From Microbacterium sp. AK009 (GTDB lineage Bacteria; Actinomycetota; Actinomycetes; Actinomycetales; Microbacteriaceae): 64,000 nt of DNA. The notes under the pieces were generated by a model. The model did not search any database. It had not been told where the DNA came from and was given only the letters and a program-made list of their open reading frames with translations. Position numbers and translations under genes: made by a program. Each line of letters opens with the position of its first letter. Positions within the stretch are counted from its first letter, which is position 1. The DNA lies in assembly GCF_013410955.1 (NCBI RefSeq), contig NZ_JACCCG010000001.1:727605-791604 (forward strand). Direction: 5' to 3'. Below are positions 19,170 through 27,056 of the stretch, in pieces.

Positions 19170-20464
19170 AGGTGTTCGTCGCCGTGGATGAGCCGCGGGG
19201 CACCGACCTCGCGCACCAGCTCGCGTCGGAGGACATCGAGGTCGTGGCGGTCGTCGCCGCGGATGCGTTGGCTCTCGCCGGCGAGGATGCCGCCTACGGC
19301 GGCGATGCCCGCATCACCGCGGTGGCGCTCGGTGAGGTGGAGGCTGTCATCCTTCAGGCCGATCGGCGGACGATGACCGCCGCCGCGGTGGCGCTCTGCG
19401 ATCGGCACGGCGTCCGTATCGTGGCGTTGTGCGCGAAGGACGCCGACCGGCCCCTGGTCGACGCCTACGGGCTGTCCTCGACGCTGACGCTGACCGACCC
19501 GGGATGGCGGATCGCTGAGGCGCTGACGCTGGCCGGCCTGACACGCGGCGCGACCGCTGCCGTGACCGACGGCGGCGCGGGGGGAGCCTCGGGTGATCGG
19601 ACGACGCCCCAGATCATCGCCGTGTGGGGCGCTGCTGGGTCGCCCGGTCGATCCACGGTCGCCGTCGAACTCGCCCTCGAACTCGCCCGCGGCGGACGAC
19701 GCGTGGCGCTCGTGGATGCCGATGCGCACGCCCCCGCTCTGGCGCTCGCCCTGGGGCTCGCTGACGAAGGGCCCGGGTTCGCTGCCGCGTGCCGTCACGC
19801 GGGCCGCGGCGAGCTGACCGTCGCCGAGCTCGAACGCATCAGCACGCCGCTGGGTCGCACCGGCGTGCGCGTTCTCACCGGCATCAACCGTCCGTCGCGG
19901 TGGCCCGAACTGTCGCACGCCCGAGTGGCGGCCGCGCTGGAAGCCTGCCGCGCCTGGGTGGAATACACCGTCGTCGACGTCTCCTTCTCGCTCGAGCGCG
20001 ACGAGGAGATCGTCAGCGACCTCGAGGGGCCGCGCCGCAACGCTGCGACGCTCGCCGCGCTCGAGGTCTCCGACCGTGTGGTCGCGGTCGCGGCGGCAGA
20101 CCCCGTGGGCATCGCCCGATTCCTCCGCGGCTACGCCGAACTGCGCGCGACCGTCGGGTCGACTCCCGTCGCCGTACTGGCGAACCGGCTGCGCCCCGGG
20201 GCCCTCGGCATCGACGCGCGGGGGCAGGTGCGCCGCACCCTCGACCGGTTCGCCGGCATCCGAGACGTGTGGTTCGTCCCGTACGACGCGCGCTCCGCCG
20301 ACGCCGCGCTGCTCGCGGCGCGACCCATCGCCGAGGTCGCACCGCGCTCGCCGTTCGCCGCGGCGATCCGGCGGTTCGTGGGCGAGACCCTCGTGCGACC
20401 GGCGCCCGGCGTCTCGCGGCGCGCGCAGCGCCGCGGAGCGGCCGCCGTCTCCGGGACGCGCTGA
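19166..20464 (+). CDS. CpaE/MinD-like P-loop ATPase
   Basis: 432 residues. An N-terminal receiver-like or degenerate domain (residues 1-130) precedes a MinD/ParA-type NTPase domain beginning IIAVWGAAGSPGRSTVAVELALELA near residue 150. The P-loop reads GSPGRST, with Arg where ParA/MinD proteins carry the Lys of GKT/S; VALVDADAHAP supplies Walker A-prime/B-type acidic residues. Such proteins accompany Tad pilus genes but also occur alone in actinobacteria. Coupled to the upstream SAF gene. The C-terminal tail is basic (RRAQRRG). Confidence 0.8.
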   Translation: MKVFVAVDEPRGTDLAHQLASEDIEVVAVVAADALALAGEDAAYGGDARITAVALGEVEAVILQADRRTMTAAAVALCDRHGVRIVALCAKDADRPLVDAYGLSSTLTLTDPGWRIAEALTLAGLTRGATAAVTDGGAGGASGDRTTPQIIAVWGAAGSPGRSTVAVELALELARGGRRVALVDADAHAPALALALGLADEGPGFAAACRHAGRGELTVAELERISTPLGRTGVRVLTGINRPSRWPELSHARVAAALEACRAWVEYTVVDVSFSLERDEEIVSDLEGPRRNAATLAALEVSDRVVAVAAADPVGIARFLRGYAELRATVGSTPVAVLANRLRPGALGIDARGQVRRTLDRFAGIRDVWFVPYDARSADAALLAARPIAEVAPRSPFAAAIRRFVGETLVRPAPGVSRRAQRRGAAAVSGTR

Positions 20465-20507
20465 GCCGCAGCATCCGTCCCCTCATCGCACGGCACGCCC
20501 CCGCGCC

Positions 20508-20546
20508 GCACCGCCACCCCGCACCGCCGCCCCGCACCGCCGCCCC
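20508..20546. repeat. 13-bp tandem repeat, three units
   Basis: GCACCGCCACCCC, GCACCGCCGCCCC and GCACCGCCGCCCC follow one another at 20508, 20521 and 20534 in the short gap between the CpaE-like gene and pdtaS, ending 16 nt before the pdtaS start. Confidence 0.75.
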
Positions 20547-20562
20547 ACATAGGCTGGGAGCC

Positions 20563-22047
20563 GTGTCGACGCTCAGTGATCTCGTGTACGCGCAGGGCCG
20601 CTCCCGGTCGGAGGAGGTCGAGTGGCTCCACCGCCTCGCCGGCGACGGCCAGCTCCTGGCCGACCTCGCCTTCGCCGACATCGTGATCTGGGTGCCTACC
20701 GCCGACGACTCGTTCGTCGCGGTGGCGCACACGAGGCCGAGCGGGGCGGCGACGCTGTTCTACCGCGACATCGTCAGCGACCGGGTCCGGCCGCAGTGGG
20801 CGACGCAGGTGCGCGATGCCTTCGTCTCAGGTCGCATCGTCGACTCCGCCTCACCGGACTGGTTCGAGGAGACACCCACCCGCGTGCGGGCCGTGCCGAT
20901 CGTGCGTCGAAGCGGCGAGACGGTCGAGACGGTCGGGGTTCTCACCCGTCACACCAACCTCGGCGAGACCCGCACGCCGTCGAGACAGCAGATCACGTTC
21001 AACGACTGCGCCGACGACCTGTTCGGCATGATCGCCTCGGGGGAATTCCCCGACCTGGCGACGCCGACCGCGCCGCGTCGCGGTGCACCCCGCGCGTCGG
21101 ACGGGCTCATCCGCATCGACCCGGCCGGCGTCGTCACCTTCGCCAGCCCCAATGCGCTGTCCGCCTTCAACCGGATGGGCTTCGACGACGAGCTCGAGGG
21201 TGAGTCGCTGGTGGAGGTCACCACCCGCATCCTCACCACCCGTCGTGAGTTCGACGAGTCGCTGCCGCTGGTGGTCACCGGCCGAGCACCGTGGCGTGCC
21301 GACATCGAGGCGCAGGGGGTCACGGTGTCGCTGCGGACCATCCCCCTTCGCGACCGCGGCACCCGCATCGGCGCGATCGTGCTCTGTCGCGATGTCACCG
21401 AGCTCCGGCACCAGGAGCAGGAGCTCATCACCAAGGACGCCACGATCCGCGAGATCCACCACCGGGTGAAGAACAACCTGCAGACGGTGGCCTCGCTGCT
21501 GCGGATCCAAGCACGGCGCTCGCATTCGGACGAGGCTCGTGAGGCGCTCACGCAGGCCATGCGCCGGGTGTCGGCCATCGCGGTGGTGCACGACACCCTG
21601 TCGGAGGGACTCACCCAGAGCGTCGACTTCGACGACGTGTTCGCGCGCGTGCTGAAGCTCGTCGCCGAGGTCGCCGCCGCACCCAACACCCGTGCGCGCA
21701 CGCGCTCCACCGGTCGGTTCGGCACCCTGCCGAGCGCCTACGCGACCCCGCTCGCCCTCGCGCTGACAGAACTCGTCACCAACGCGGTCGAGCACGGACT
21801 GGCGGGCCAGGAGGGCGATGTGGAGATCATCGCCGACCGCACCGACGAGCGGCTCGAAGTGCGGGTCCGTGACAACGGCGTGGGTCTGCCGGAGGGCCTG
21901 GTCGGACGCGGGCTCGGCACGCAGATCGTACGTACGCTCATCCAGGGCGAACTCGGCGGCACGATCGACTGGCACACATTGGTCGGAAGCGGCACCGAGG
22001 TCACCATCGAGATCCCTCTGCGATACATCGAGCGGATGGAGGGCTGA
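20563..22047 (+). CDS. pdtaS: sensor histidine kinase PdtaS
   Basis: 494 residues from GTG at 20563, preceded by GGGAG. An N-terminal GAF domain (about 1-150) and a PAS-like domain (about 180-280) precede the HisKA_2 motif EIHHRVKNNLQTVASLLRIQ with the phospho-acceptor His at 299/300 and a HATPase domain (ALTELVTNAVEHG; VRDNGVGLP; GLGTQIV). PdtaS is a soluble kinase that in mycobacteria phosphorylates the RNA-binding antiterminator PdtaR; that partner is not in this window. It converges on whiB1, as in M. tuberculosis. Confidence 0.93.
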   Translation: MSTLSDLVYAQGRSRSEEVEWLHRLAGDGQLLADLAFADIVIWVPTADDSFVAVAHTRPSGAATLFYRDIVSDRVRPQWATQVRDAFVSGRIVDSASPDWFEETPTRVRAVPIVRRSGETVETVGVLTRHTNLGETRTPSRQQITFNDCADDLFGMIASGEFPDLATPTAPRRGAPRASDGLIRIDPAGVVTFASPNALSAFNRMGFDDELEGESLVEVTTRILTTRREFDESLPLVVTGRAPWRADIEAQGVTVSLRTIPLRDRGTRIGAIVLCRDVTELRHQEQELITKDATIREIHHRVKNNLQTVASLLRIQARRSHSDEAREALTQAMRRVSAIAVVHDTLSEGLTQSVDFDDVFARVLKLVAEVAAAPNTRARTRSTGRFGTLPSAYATPLALALTELVTNAVEHGLAGQEGDVEIIADRTDERLEVRVRDNGVGLPEGLVGRGLGTQIVRTLIQGELGGTIDWHTLVGSGTEVTIEIPLRYIERMEG

Positions 22048-22242
22048 GGCGCCCCGCGTCAGTCGCCCTCACGCCTTTGGGCGTTCACAACGGCGGGGAT
22101 TCGTCGCGACGCGCGGGTGCAGGGCCTGGTTCGGCGGGGTGCCGCATCACAGAGCCGCCGCTGTGAACGGCGGGTCGGCGGGGGGAGAGCCGAATTCCGT
22201 CGGCGGGGGCAGCCGCGATCAGTCGGCGGTGAGAGGCCGGAC

Positions 22243-22491
22243 TCAGCTGGCGCGGCGCGCGCGCGCGGCGCGACGCTTCAGGGCGCGACGCTCATCCTCG
22301 GAGAGGCCACCCCAGACGCCGGAGTCCTGTCCGCTTTCGAGGGCGTACTGCAGGCAGGTCTCGGTGACGGTGCACCGGGCGCACACGGACTTCGCCTTCT
22401 CGATCTGGTCGACAGCGGGACCGGTGTTCCCCACGGGGAAGAACAGCTCGGGGTCGACAGTCAGGCAGGCGGCCTTGTCGCGCCAATCCAT
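22243..22491 (-). CDS. whiB1: WhiB1-type iron-sulfur transcription factor
   Basis: 82 residues, nearly identical in layout to mycobacterial WhiB1: MDWRDKAACLTVDPELFFPVGN, then the four [4Fe-4S] cysteines (Cys9, and Cys37-x2-Cys40-x5-Cys46 in the segment VCARCTVTETC), the GVWGG turn and a basic tail (RRALKRRAARARRAS). WhiB1 is an essential nitric-oxide-sensitive regulator that binds the primary sigma factor. The start at 22491 fixes Cys9 at the usual place. Its leader contains two stem-loops, GCGAGC/GCTCGC (22566-22581) and CCCAC/GTGGG (22582-22597). Confidence 0.95.
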   Translation of the reverse strand: MDWRDKAACLTVDPELFFPVGNTGPAVDQIEKAKSVCARCTVTETCLQYALESGQDSGVWGGLSEDERRALKRRAARARRAS

Positions 22492-22701
22492 AGGGGTGCT
22501 CCTTGATGCAGAATGGGTGGGGGGAATGGTATGTCCCGGAATCGGGGCCGATACCCTGTGGGGGTGCGAGCGGTAGCTCGCCCCACGTCGCTGTGGGAGC
22601 ACACGGCTTGTTCAATGTTCCCATAGCACATGAAGGGAATCAAGAGTCGACGTCGTGGTTTCGGCGAGGTTTCCTTCCGCCCCCCGGAACGAGAGAGGGT
22701 C

Positions 22702-23109
22702 ATGCGCGACATCATCGCTCACCGGATGGCCGGTCTCCTGTTGGCTCTCGAGGGCATCGGGCTTCTGGTCCTCGTCGGGTGGCAGGTGGTCGCGCTCGTC
22801 GGCGGCGACACCGGCATCCTGACGACCGCGCTCGCGCTCCTCGTGCTCACGCTCGCCGGCGCGGCGATCGTCCTCGCCTTCGCGGGTGCCGCGTGGCGGC
22901 GGATCTCGTGGGGGCGATCGGGCGGGATCGTCACTCAGCTGCTCATCCTCGCCGTCGCTCTGGGGGCGGCGACGGGTGCATACGCGCAGCCGTTCTCGGC
23001 GCTGCTCCTGGCGGTGCCGGCGGTGGTCGTCCTCGCCACCCTCGTCTGGGCGACGCGCACCTCGGCACCCCGGGAAGCCTCCGACGAGGGGACAGGCCCC
23101 GAAGCCTGA
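22702..23109 (+). CDS. small integral membrane protein of unknown function
   Basis: 135 residues with four hydrophobic helices (about residues 7-30, 38-60, 70-90 and 95-115) and an acidic C-terminal tail. No named domain is recognised. An earlier ATG at 22630 is possible, but the ATG at 22702 has a good GAGAGAGG stretch just upstream and avoids a strongly basic unconserved leader. It is divergent from whiB1 and converges on bcp with a 12-nt gap. Confidence 0.7.
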   Translation: MRDIIAHRMAGLLLALEGIGLLVLVGWQVVALVGGDTGILTTALALLVLTLAGAAIVLAFAGAAWRRISWGRSGGIVTQLLILAVALGAATGAYAQPFSALLLAVPAVVVLATLVWATRTSAPREASDEGTGPEA

Positions 23110-23121
23110 ACCCGGGGGACC

Positions 23122-23592
23122 TCAGGCAGCGAGGCCCAGGATGCTCCGCACCCGAGCGACGTGACCGGTGGCCTTGACGTTGTAGAGGGCGTGCGCGACG
23201 CGGCCGTCGGGGTCGATCACGAAGGTCGAGCGGATGACGCCCTGCACGGTCTTGCCGTAGTTGGTCTTCTCGCCCCATGCGCCGTAGGCGTCGTGGACGG
23301 AATGATCGGGGTCGCTGAGAAGCGGGTAGGTCAGGCCGTCGCGCTCGCGGAACTTCTGCAGCGTCGCCGCGTCGTCGCGCGAGATGCCGAGCACGGCGTA
23401 GCCGGCGGCCTGCAGCGGGGCCAGCGAGTCGCGGAAGTCGCACGCCTCGGTGGTGCACCCGGGTGTCATCGCGGCGGGGTAGAAGAAGAGCACCACACCG
23501 GTGCCGCGGAAGTCTGCGAGCGAGACCGGGGTGGAGTCCTGGTCGTCGAGGGTGAAATCGGGGGCGAGGTCTCCGGGTTCCAGACGCGTCAT
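23122..23592 (-). CDS. bcp: thioredoxin-dependent peroxiredoxin (Bcp/PrxQ)
   Basis: 156 residues. It contains the peroxidatic motif PAAMTPGCTTEACDFRD with Cys near position 46 and the resolving Cys five residues later, the PrxQ arrangement, and the C-terminal KATGHVARV signature. It reduces peroxides with thioredoxin electrons. The ATG overlaps the rsgA stop as ATGA, making it the last gene of aroA-rsgA-bcp. SigH and its redox-sensing anti-sigma lie just beyond aroA, a plausible but unproven functional link. Confidence 0.93.
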   Translation of the reverse strand: MTRLEPGDLAPDFTLDDQDSTPVSLADFRGTGVVLFFYPAAMTPGCTTEACDFRDSLAPLQAAGYAVLGISRDDAATLQKFRERDGLTYPLLSDPDHSVHDAYGAWGEKTNYGKTVQGVIRSTFVIDPDGRVAHALYNVKATGHVARVRSILGLAA

Positions 23593-24680
23593 GATTCCAG
23601 CCTAGGGCGAACCGGATGCCGCGGTGCGGCCCGATCGCCGCGGTCGGCGAAGGTGGTGAGAAGCCGCTGCAGCGAGTCCAGCCGCGCCGGCCCGGTGGGC
23701 CCGAGTCGTCCGTCGGCGACCGCCTCGACGAGGGCGCAGTCGGGGGCGTCGGGAAGGTGCGTGCACCCCCGCGGGCACTCCTCGGCGATGTCGGCCAGTT
23801 CGGTGAAGGCGCGCAGGATGTTCGCGGGGTCGACGTGACCGAGCCCGAAGGAGCGGACGCCGGGGGTGTCGATCACCCACCCCGAACCCGCCGCTCCGCG
23901 GTAGCGCAGCGACACCGTCGAGCTGGAGGTGTGACGCCCACGGCCGGTGACCTCGTTGACGTGCCCGGTGGCCCGATGCGCGTCGGGCACGAGGGCGTTC
24001 ACCAGGGTCGACTTGCCGACGCCGGAGTGCCCCACGAACACGGTGGCGTGCCCCGAGAGCGACGCGCCGATGCGTTCGACCGGCATCTCGCCGCGCGCGC
24101 TGGTGAAGACCTCGAGGTCGAGCCCCTCGAAATGGCTGAGGAACTCGGCGGGGTCGGCGAGGTCGGTCTTCGTCACGACCAGGAGCGGGCGGATCCCGGC
24201 GTCCAGCGCCGCGACGAGATAGCGGTCGACCAGCCGTTCCCGCGGCTCGGGATCGGCCGCGGCGACGACGACGAGCATCTGGTCGGCGTTGGCCACGATG
24301 ACCCGCTCGACCTGATCGGTGTCGTCGGCGCTGCGGCGCAGGAGCGAGGAGCGCTCCTCGATGCCGACGATCCGGGCGAGGGTGCCCTCGTTCCCCGAGG
24401 TGTCTCCCACGAGCCGCGCGCGGTCGCCCGTGACGATGGGGACCTTCCGCAGTTCGCGCGCGCGCATCGCGATGATCTCGTGCTCGTCGTCGCCGTCTTC
24501 GTCGACGAGCACGGCGTACCGGCCCCTGTCGACGCCGAGCACCCGGCCGATCTGCGCATCCGCGTGCGCCGGGCGTCGTTTGGTACGCGGGCGGTTGGCT
24601 TTCGGGTTCGGCCGGACGCGCACATCGGCCTCATCGAAGTCGAGGTCGTCGTCGTCGGCGGCGTCGTCCAGCCAGCTCAC
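23589..24680 (-). CDS. rsgA: ribosome small subunit-dependent GTPase A
   Basis: 363 residues. An acidic N-terminal extension (DDAADDDDLDFDEADV) and OB-fold precede a circularly permuted GTPase domain: the G4 motif TKTDL comes before the P-loop GHSGVGKST and the G3 DTPG. The C-terminal zinc-binding domain has the Cys/His set CPRGCTHLPDAPDC. RsgA matures the 30S subunit. It starts 7 nt after aroA and overlaps bcp. Confidence 0.95.
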   Translation of the reverse strand: MSWLDDAADDDDLDFDEADVRVRPNPKANRPRTKRRPAHADAQIGRVLGVDRGRYAVLVDEDGDDEHEIIAMRARELRKVPIVTGDRARLVGDTSGNEGTLARIVGIEERSSLLRRSADDTDQVERVIVANADQMLVVVAAADPEPRERLVDRYLVAALDAGIRPLLVVTKTDLADPAEFLSHFEGLDLEVFTSARGEMPVERIGASLSGHATVFVGHSGVGKSTLVNALVPDAHRATGHVNEVTGRGRHTSSSTVSLRYRGAAGSGWVIDTPGVRSFGLGHVDPANILRAFTELADIAEECPRGCTHLPDAPDCALVEAVADGRLGPTGPARLDSLQRLLTTFADRGDRAAPRHPVRPRLES

Positions 24681-24687
24681 GGTCGGG

Positions 24688-26019
24688 TCATCCCTCCGTG
24701 GCGCCGGCGAGCATGCGCACCCAGAGCTCCGGGAACTGGGGCATCGTCTTCGCCGTCGTGCCGATGTCGTCCACCGACACGCCCCTCACACGCAGGCCGA
24801 TGAGGGCGCCGGTGGTGGCGAGGCGGTGATCGTGGTGGGCGCGCCAGAGGCCTCCCTCCAGCGGCCGGGGAACGATGCGGATGCCGTCCGGGAGTTCGTG
24901 CGCCTCGCCGCCGAGCGCGCGGAGGTTGTCCACGAGCGCGGCGATGCGGTCGGTCTCGTGCCCCCGGATGTGTCCGATGCCGTACAGGGTCGTCGGCGCC
25001 CCGGCGAAGGCGGCGAGGGCGAACAGGGTGGGGGTCAGCTCGCCCGCGGCGGAGAGGTCGAGGTCCACGCCCGCGATGGACTCTCCGGCGGTGACGGTCA
25101 GAGCCCCCCCTCGGCGGACCACGCGTGCCCCCATGAGGGACAGGATGTCGCTGAGCATGGCGCCGGGCTGGGTGGAGTGCAGCGGCCATCCGGTCACCGA
25201 CACCGAGCCGCCCGCGATCATGGCCGCGGCCAGGAACGGGGCCGCGTTGGACAGGTCGGGTTCGATCGCGACGTCCTTCGCCCGGATGGGTCCCGCGGGG
25301 ACGACCCACTCACCGGGAGCGGGGCGCTCGACGTGGACCCCTCGTCGTGCGAGGGCTTCGACCGTCATGTCGATGTGCGGGATGCTCGGGAGCCGACCCC
25401 CGGAGTGGATGAGGTGCAGTCCCACGTCGAAGCGCGGAGCGGCCAGGAGCAGCCCCGACACGAACTGGCTGGACGCACTGGCGTCCATCGTCACCTCGCC
25501 GCCGCGCACATGACCGCGGCCGCGCACCAGGAAGGGGAGCGACCAGTGGCCGCCGTCGTCGATGTCGACACCGACGTCGCGAAGGGCGTGGATCATCGCC
25601 CCCATGGGGCGGTGGAGTGCCGTCTCGTGTGCGGTGACTTCCACGTCGTTGTCGGCGAAACCGGCGACGGGACTGATGAACCGCATCACGGTGCCGGCCT
25701 GACCGCAGTCCACCGCACCGCCTCCGTGCAGCGGCCAGGTGGGGGTGATGAGCAGGTCATCGCCGAAGTCACCCTCGCCGGGTTCGGTCTCGACGGAGAC
25801 TCCGAGCGCTCGCAGGGCATCGATCATCCGAGCGGAGTCGTCGCTGTGCAGCGGGGCGGTCAGCCGGCTGGGGCCGTCGGCGAGGGCGGCGAGGACGAGT
25901 TCGCGGTTGGTCAGCGATTTCGACCCCGGCACCGTGACGACGGCGCGCAACGGTGCCACCGCCGTCGGGGCAGCCCACGCGCGGACGTCGGAGTCGGGGG
26001 AATACCCGGGCGGTGTCAT
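24688..26019 (-). CDS. aroA: 3-phosphoshikimate 1-carboxyvinyltransferase (EPSP synthase)
   Basis: 443 residues. It has the substrate-binding start [18 protein letters not shown], the LDCGQAGT-equivalent [12 protein letters not shown] and the C-terminal active-site region [15 protein letters not shown], all typical of AroA. It makes EPSP from shikimate-3-phosphate and PEP in chorismate synthesis. First gene of the leftward aroA-rsgA-bcp operon; its start region overlaps the SigH-type promoter that reads the other way into sigH. Confidence 0.95.
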   Translation of the reverse strand: MTPPGYSPDSDVRAWAAPTAVAPLRAVVTVPGSKSLTNRELVLAALADGPSRLTAPLHSDDSARMIDALRALGVSVETEPGEGDFGDDLLITPTWPLHGGGAVDCGQAGTVMRFISPVAGFADNDVEVTAHETALHRPMGAMIHALRDVGVDIDDGGHWSLPFLVRGRGHVRGGEVTMDASASSQFVSGLLLAAPRFDVGLHLIHSGGRLPSIPHIDMTVEALARRGVHVERPAPGEWVVPAGPIRAKDVAIEPDLSNAAPFLAAAMIAGGSVSVTGWPLHSTQPGAMLSDILSLMGARVVRRGGALTVTAGESIAGVDLDLSAAGELTPTLFALAAFAGAPTTLYGIGHIRGHETDRIAALVDNLRALGGEAHELPDGIRIVPRPLEGGLWRAHHDHRLATTGALIGLRVRGVSVDDIGTTAKTMPQFPELWVRMLAGATEG

Positions 26020-26025
26020 CGGGTT
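25998..26025 (+). promoter_or_regulatory. SigH/SigR-type promoter upstream of sigH
   Basis: GGGAATA (25998-26004), 17 nt, then GGTT (26022-26025). This matches the GGGAAYA-N16-17-cGTT pattern known for SigH/SigR promoters. Expected transcript start is near 26032, ahead of the ribosome binding site GAGAGGAG (26044-26051). It implies sigH autoregulation. Confidence 0.75.
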
Positions 26026-26056
26026 CTACCCTAACGAACCACCGAGAGGAGCCGGG

Positions 26057-26725
26057 ATGATCGCCACGCTCGAACGGTCTGACGCACAGGCTGTCGAGGA
26101 GATCGCCGCCGTAGACTGGCGCGTGATGTCTGACCAGCCAGCCTCCGCCGAGGACACGCGTACGCAGTTCGAGCAGCAGGCGCTGCCGTTCATGGACCAG
26201 CTGTACGCCGCGGCGATGCGGATGACGCGCAATCCGGCCGATGCCGCCGACCTCGTCCAGGAGACGTTCGTGAAGGCGTTCGCGTCGTGGAAGAGCTTCA
26301 CCCAGGGCACGAACCTGAAGGCGTGGCTCTACCGGATCCTCACCAACACGTACATCAACACCTACCGGAAGAAGCAGCGCGAGCCCTTCCAGGGGGCGAT
26401 CGACGAGCTGGAGGACTGGCAGCTCGGCGGAGCCGAATCGACGACGGCGATCAGCACGCGCTCGGCCGAGGCCGAGGCGATCGATCACATGCCGGCGTCG
26501 GTGGTGAAGGATGCGCTGCAGGCGATCCCGGAGGACTTCCGGCTGGCGGTGTACCTCGCCGATGTGGAGGGCTTCGCCTATCAGGAGATCGCCGACATCA
26601 TGAAGACCCCAATCGGCACGGTCATGAGTCGTCTGCACCGAGGCAGGCGGATGCTGCGTGACCTCCTGGCCGATTACGCGAAAGAGCGCGGCATCGACAC
26701 TGCCGCCACGGGAGCAAAGAAATGA
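26057..26725 (+). CDS. sigH: ECF RNA polymerase sigma factor SigH/SigR
   Basis: 222 residues from the ATG at 26057, which follows GAGAGGAG at 5 nt; an internal ATG at 26126 would give 199 residues. Sigma region 2 is [31 protein letters not shown] and [18 protein letters not shown], region 4 is [30 protein letters not shown], both very close to mycobacterial SigH and Streptomyces SigR. It drives the thiol/oxidative stress regulon. Its stop overlaps the anti-sigma gene. The two starts may yield long and short isoforms. Confidence 0.93.
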   Translation: MIATLERSDAQAVEEIAAVDWRVMSDQPASAEDTRTQFEQQALPFMDQLYAAAMRMTRNPADAADLVQETFVKAFASWKSFTQGTNLKAWLYRILTNTYINTYRKKQREPFQGAIDELEDWQLGGAESTTAISTRSAEAEAIDHMPASVVKDALQAIPEDFRLAVYLADVEGFAYQEIADIMKTPIGTVMSRLHRGRRMLRDLLADYAKERGIDTAATGAKK

Positions 26726-26964
26726 CGGACTGCGGCTGCGAGAAGGCACGGCGCGACCTCGAGGAGTACCTCCGCAACGAGGTGTGCAAGACCGAGCACA
26801 CGGACATCACCGAGCACCTGGACAACTGCCCCGGATGCCGCGACGAGGCGCTGGTCGCCCGGACGCTCACCGAGGTCGTGGCCCGGGCGTGCAAGGAGAC
26901 TGCGCCCGAGGAGCTGCGCGACCAGATCCTCGCGCGGCTGCGCGCCGCCCAGGCCACGCACTGA
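26722..26964 (+). CDS. rshA: redox-sensing ZAS anti-sigma factor (RshA/RsrA)
   Basis: 80 residues. The zinc anti-sigma signature is HLDNCPGC (H-x3-C-x2-C), with further Cys at the N-terminus (CGC) and EVCKTEH. Under reducing conditions such proteins bind the cognate SigH; disulfide formation releases zinc and the sigma factor. The 4-nt overlap with sigH (ATGA) gives equal synthesis of the pair. Confidence 0.93.
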   Translation: MTDCGCEKARRDLEEYLRNEVCKTEHTDITEHLDNCPGCRDEALVARTLTEVVARACKETAPEELRDQILARLRAAQATH

Positions 26965-26990
26965 TTCGCGTCGACCGCTGATCCCCTTCA

Positions 26991-27009
26991 CCGCCGTGCA
27001 CAACGGCGG
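26991..27009. terminator. hairpin in the convergent gap between rshA and kgd
   Basis: CCGCCGT (26991-26997) and ACGGCGG (27003-27009) form a 7-bp stem with a 5-nt loop midway between two convergent stops. It could end transcripts from either side. The right arm begins a word shared with the pdtaS-whiB1 gap. Confidence 0.45.
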
Positions 27010-27056
27010 GGATGCGCCGTGACACGCCGCCGGGCGCGGTTCGGTCCGCTGAGCGG

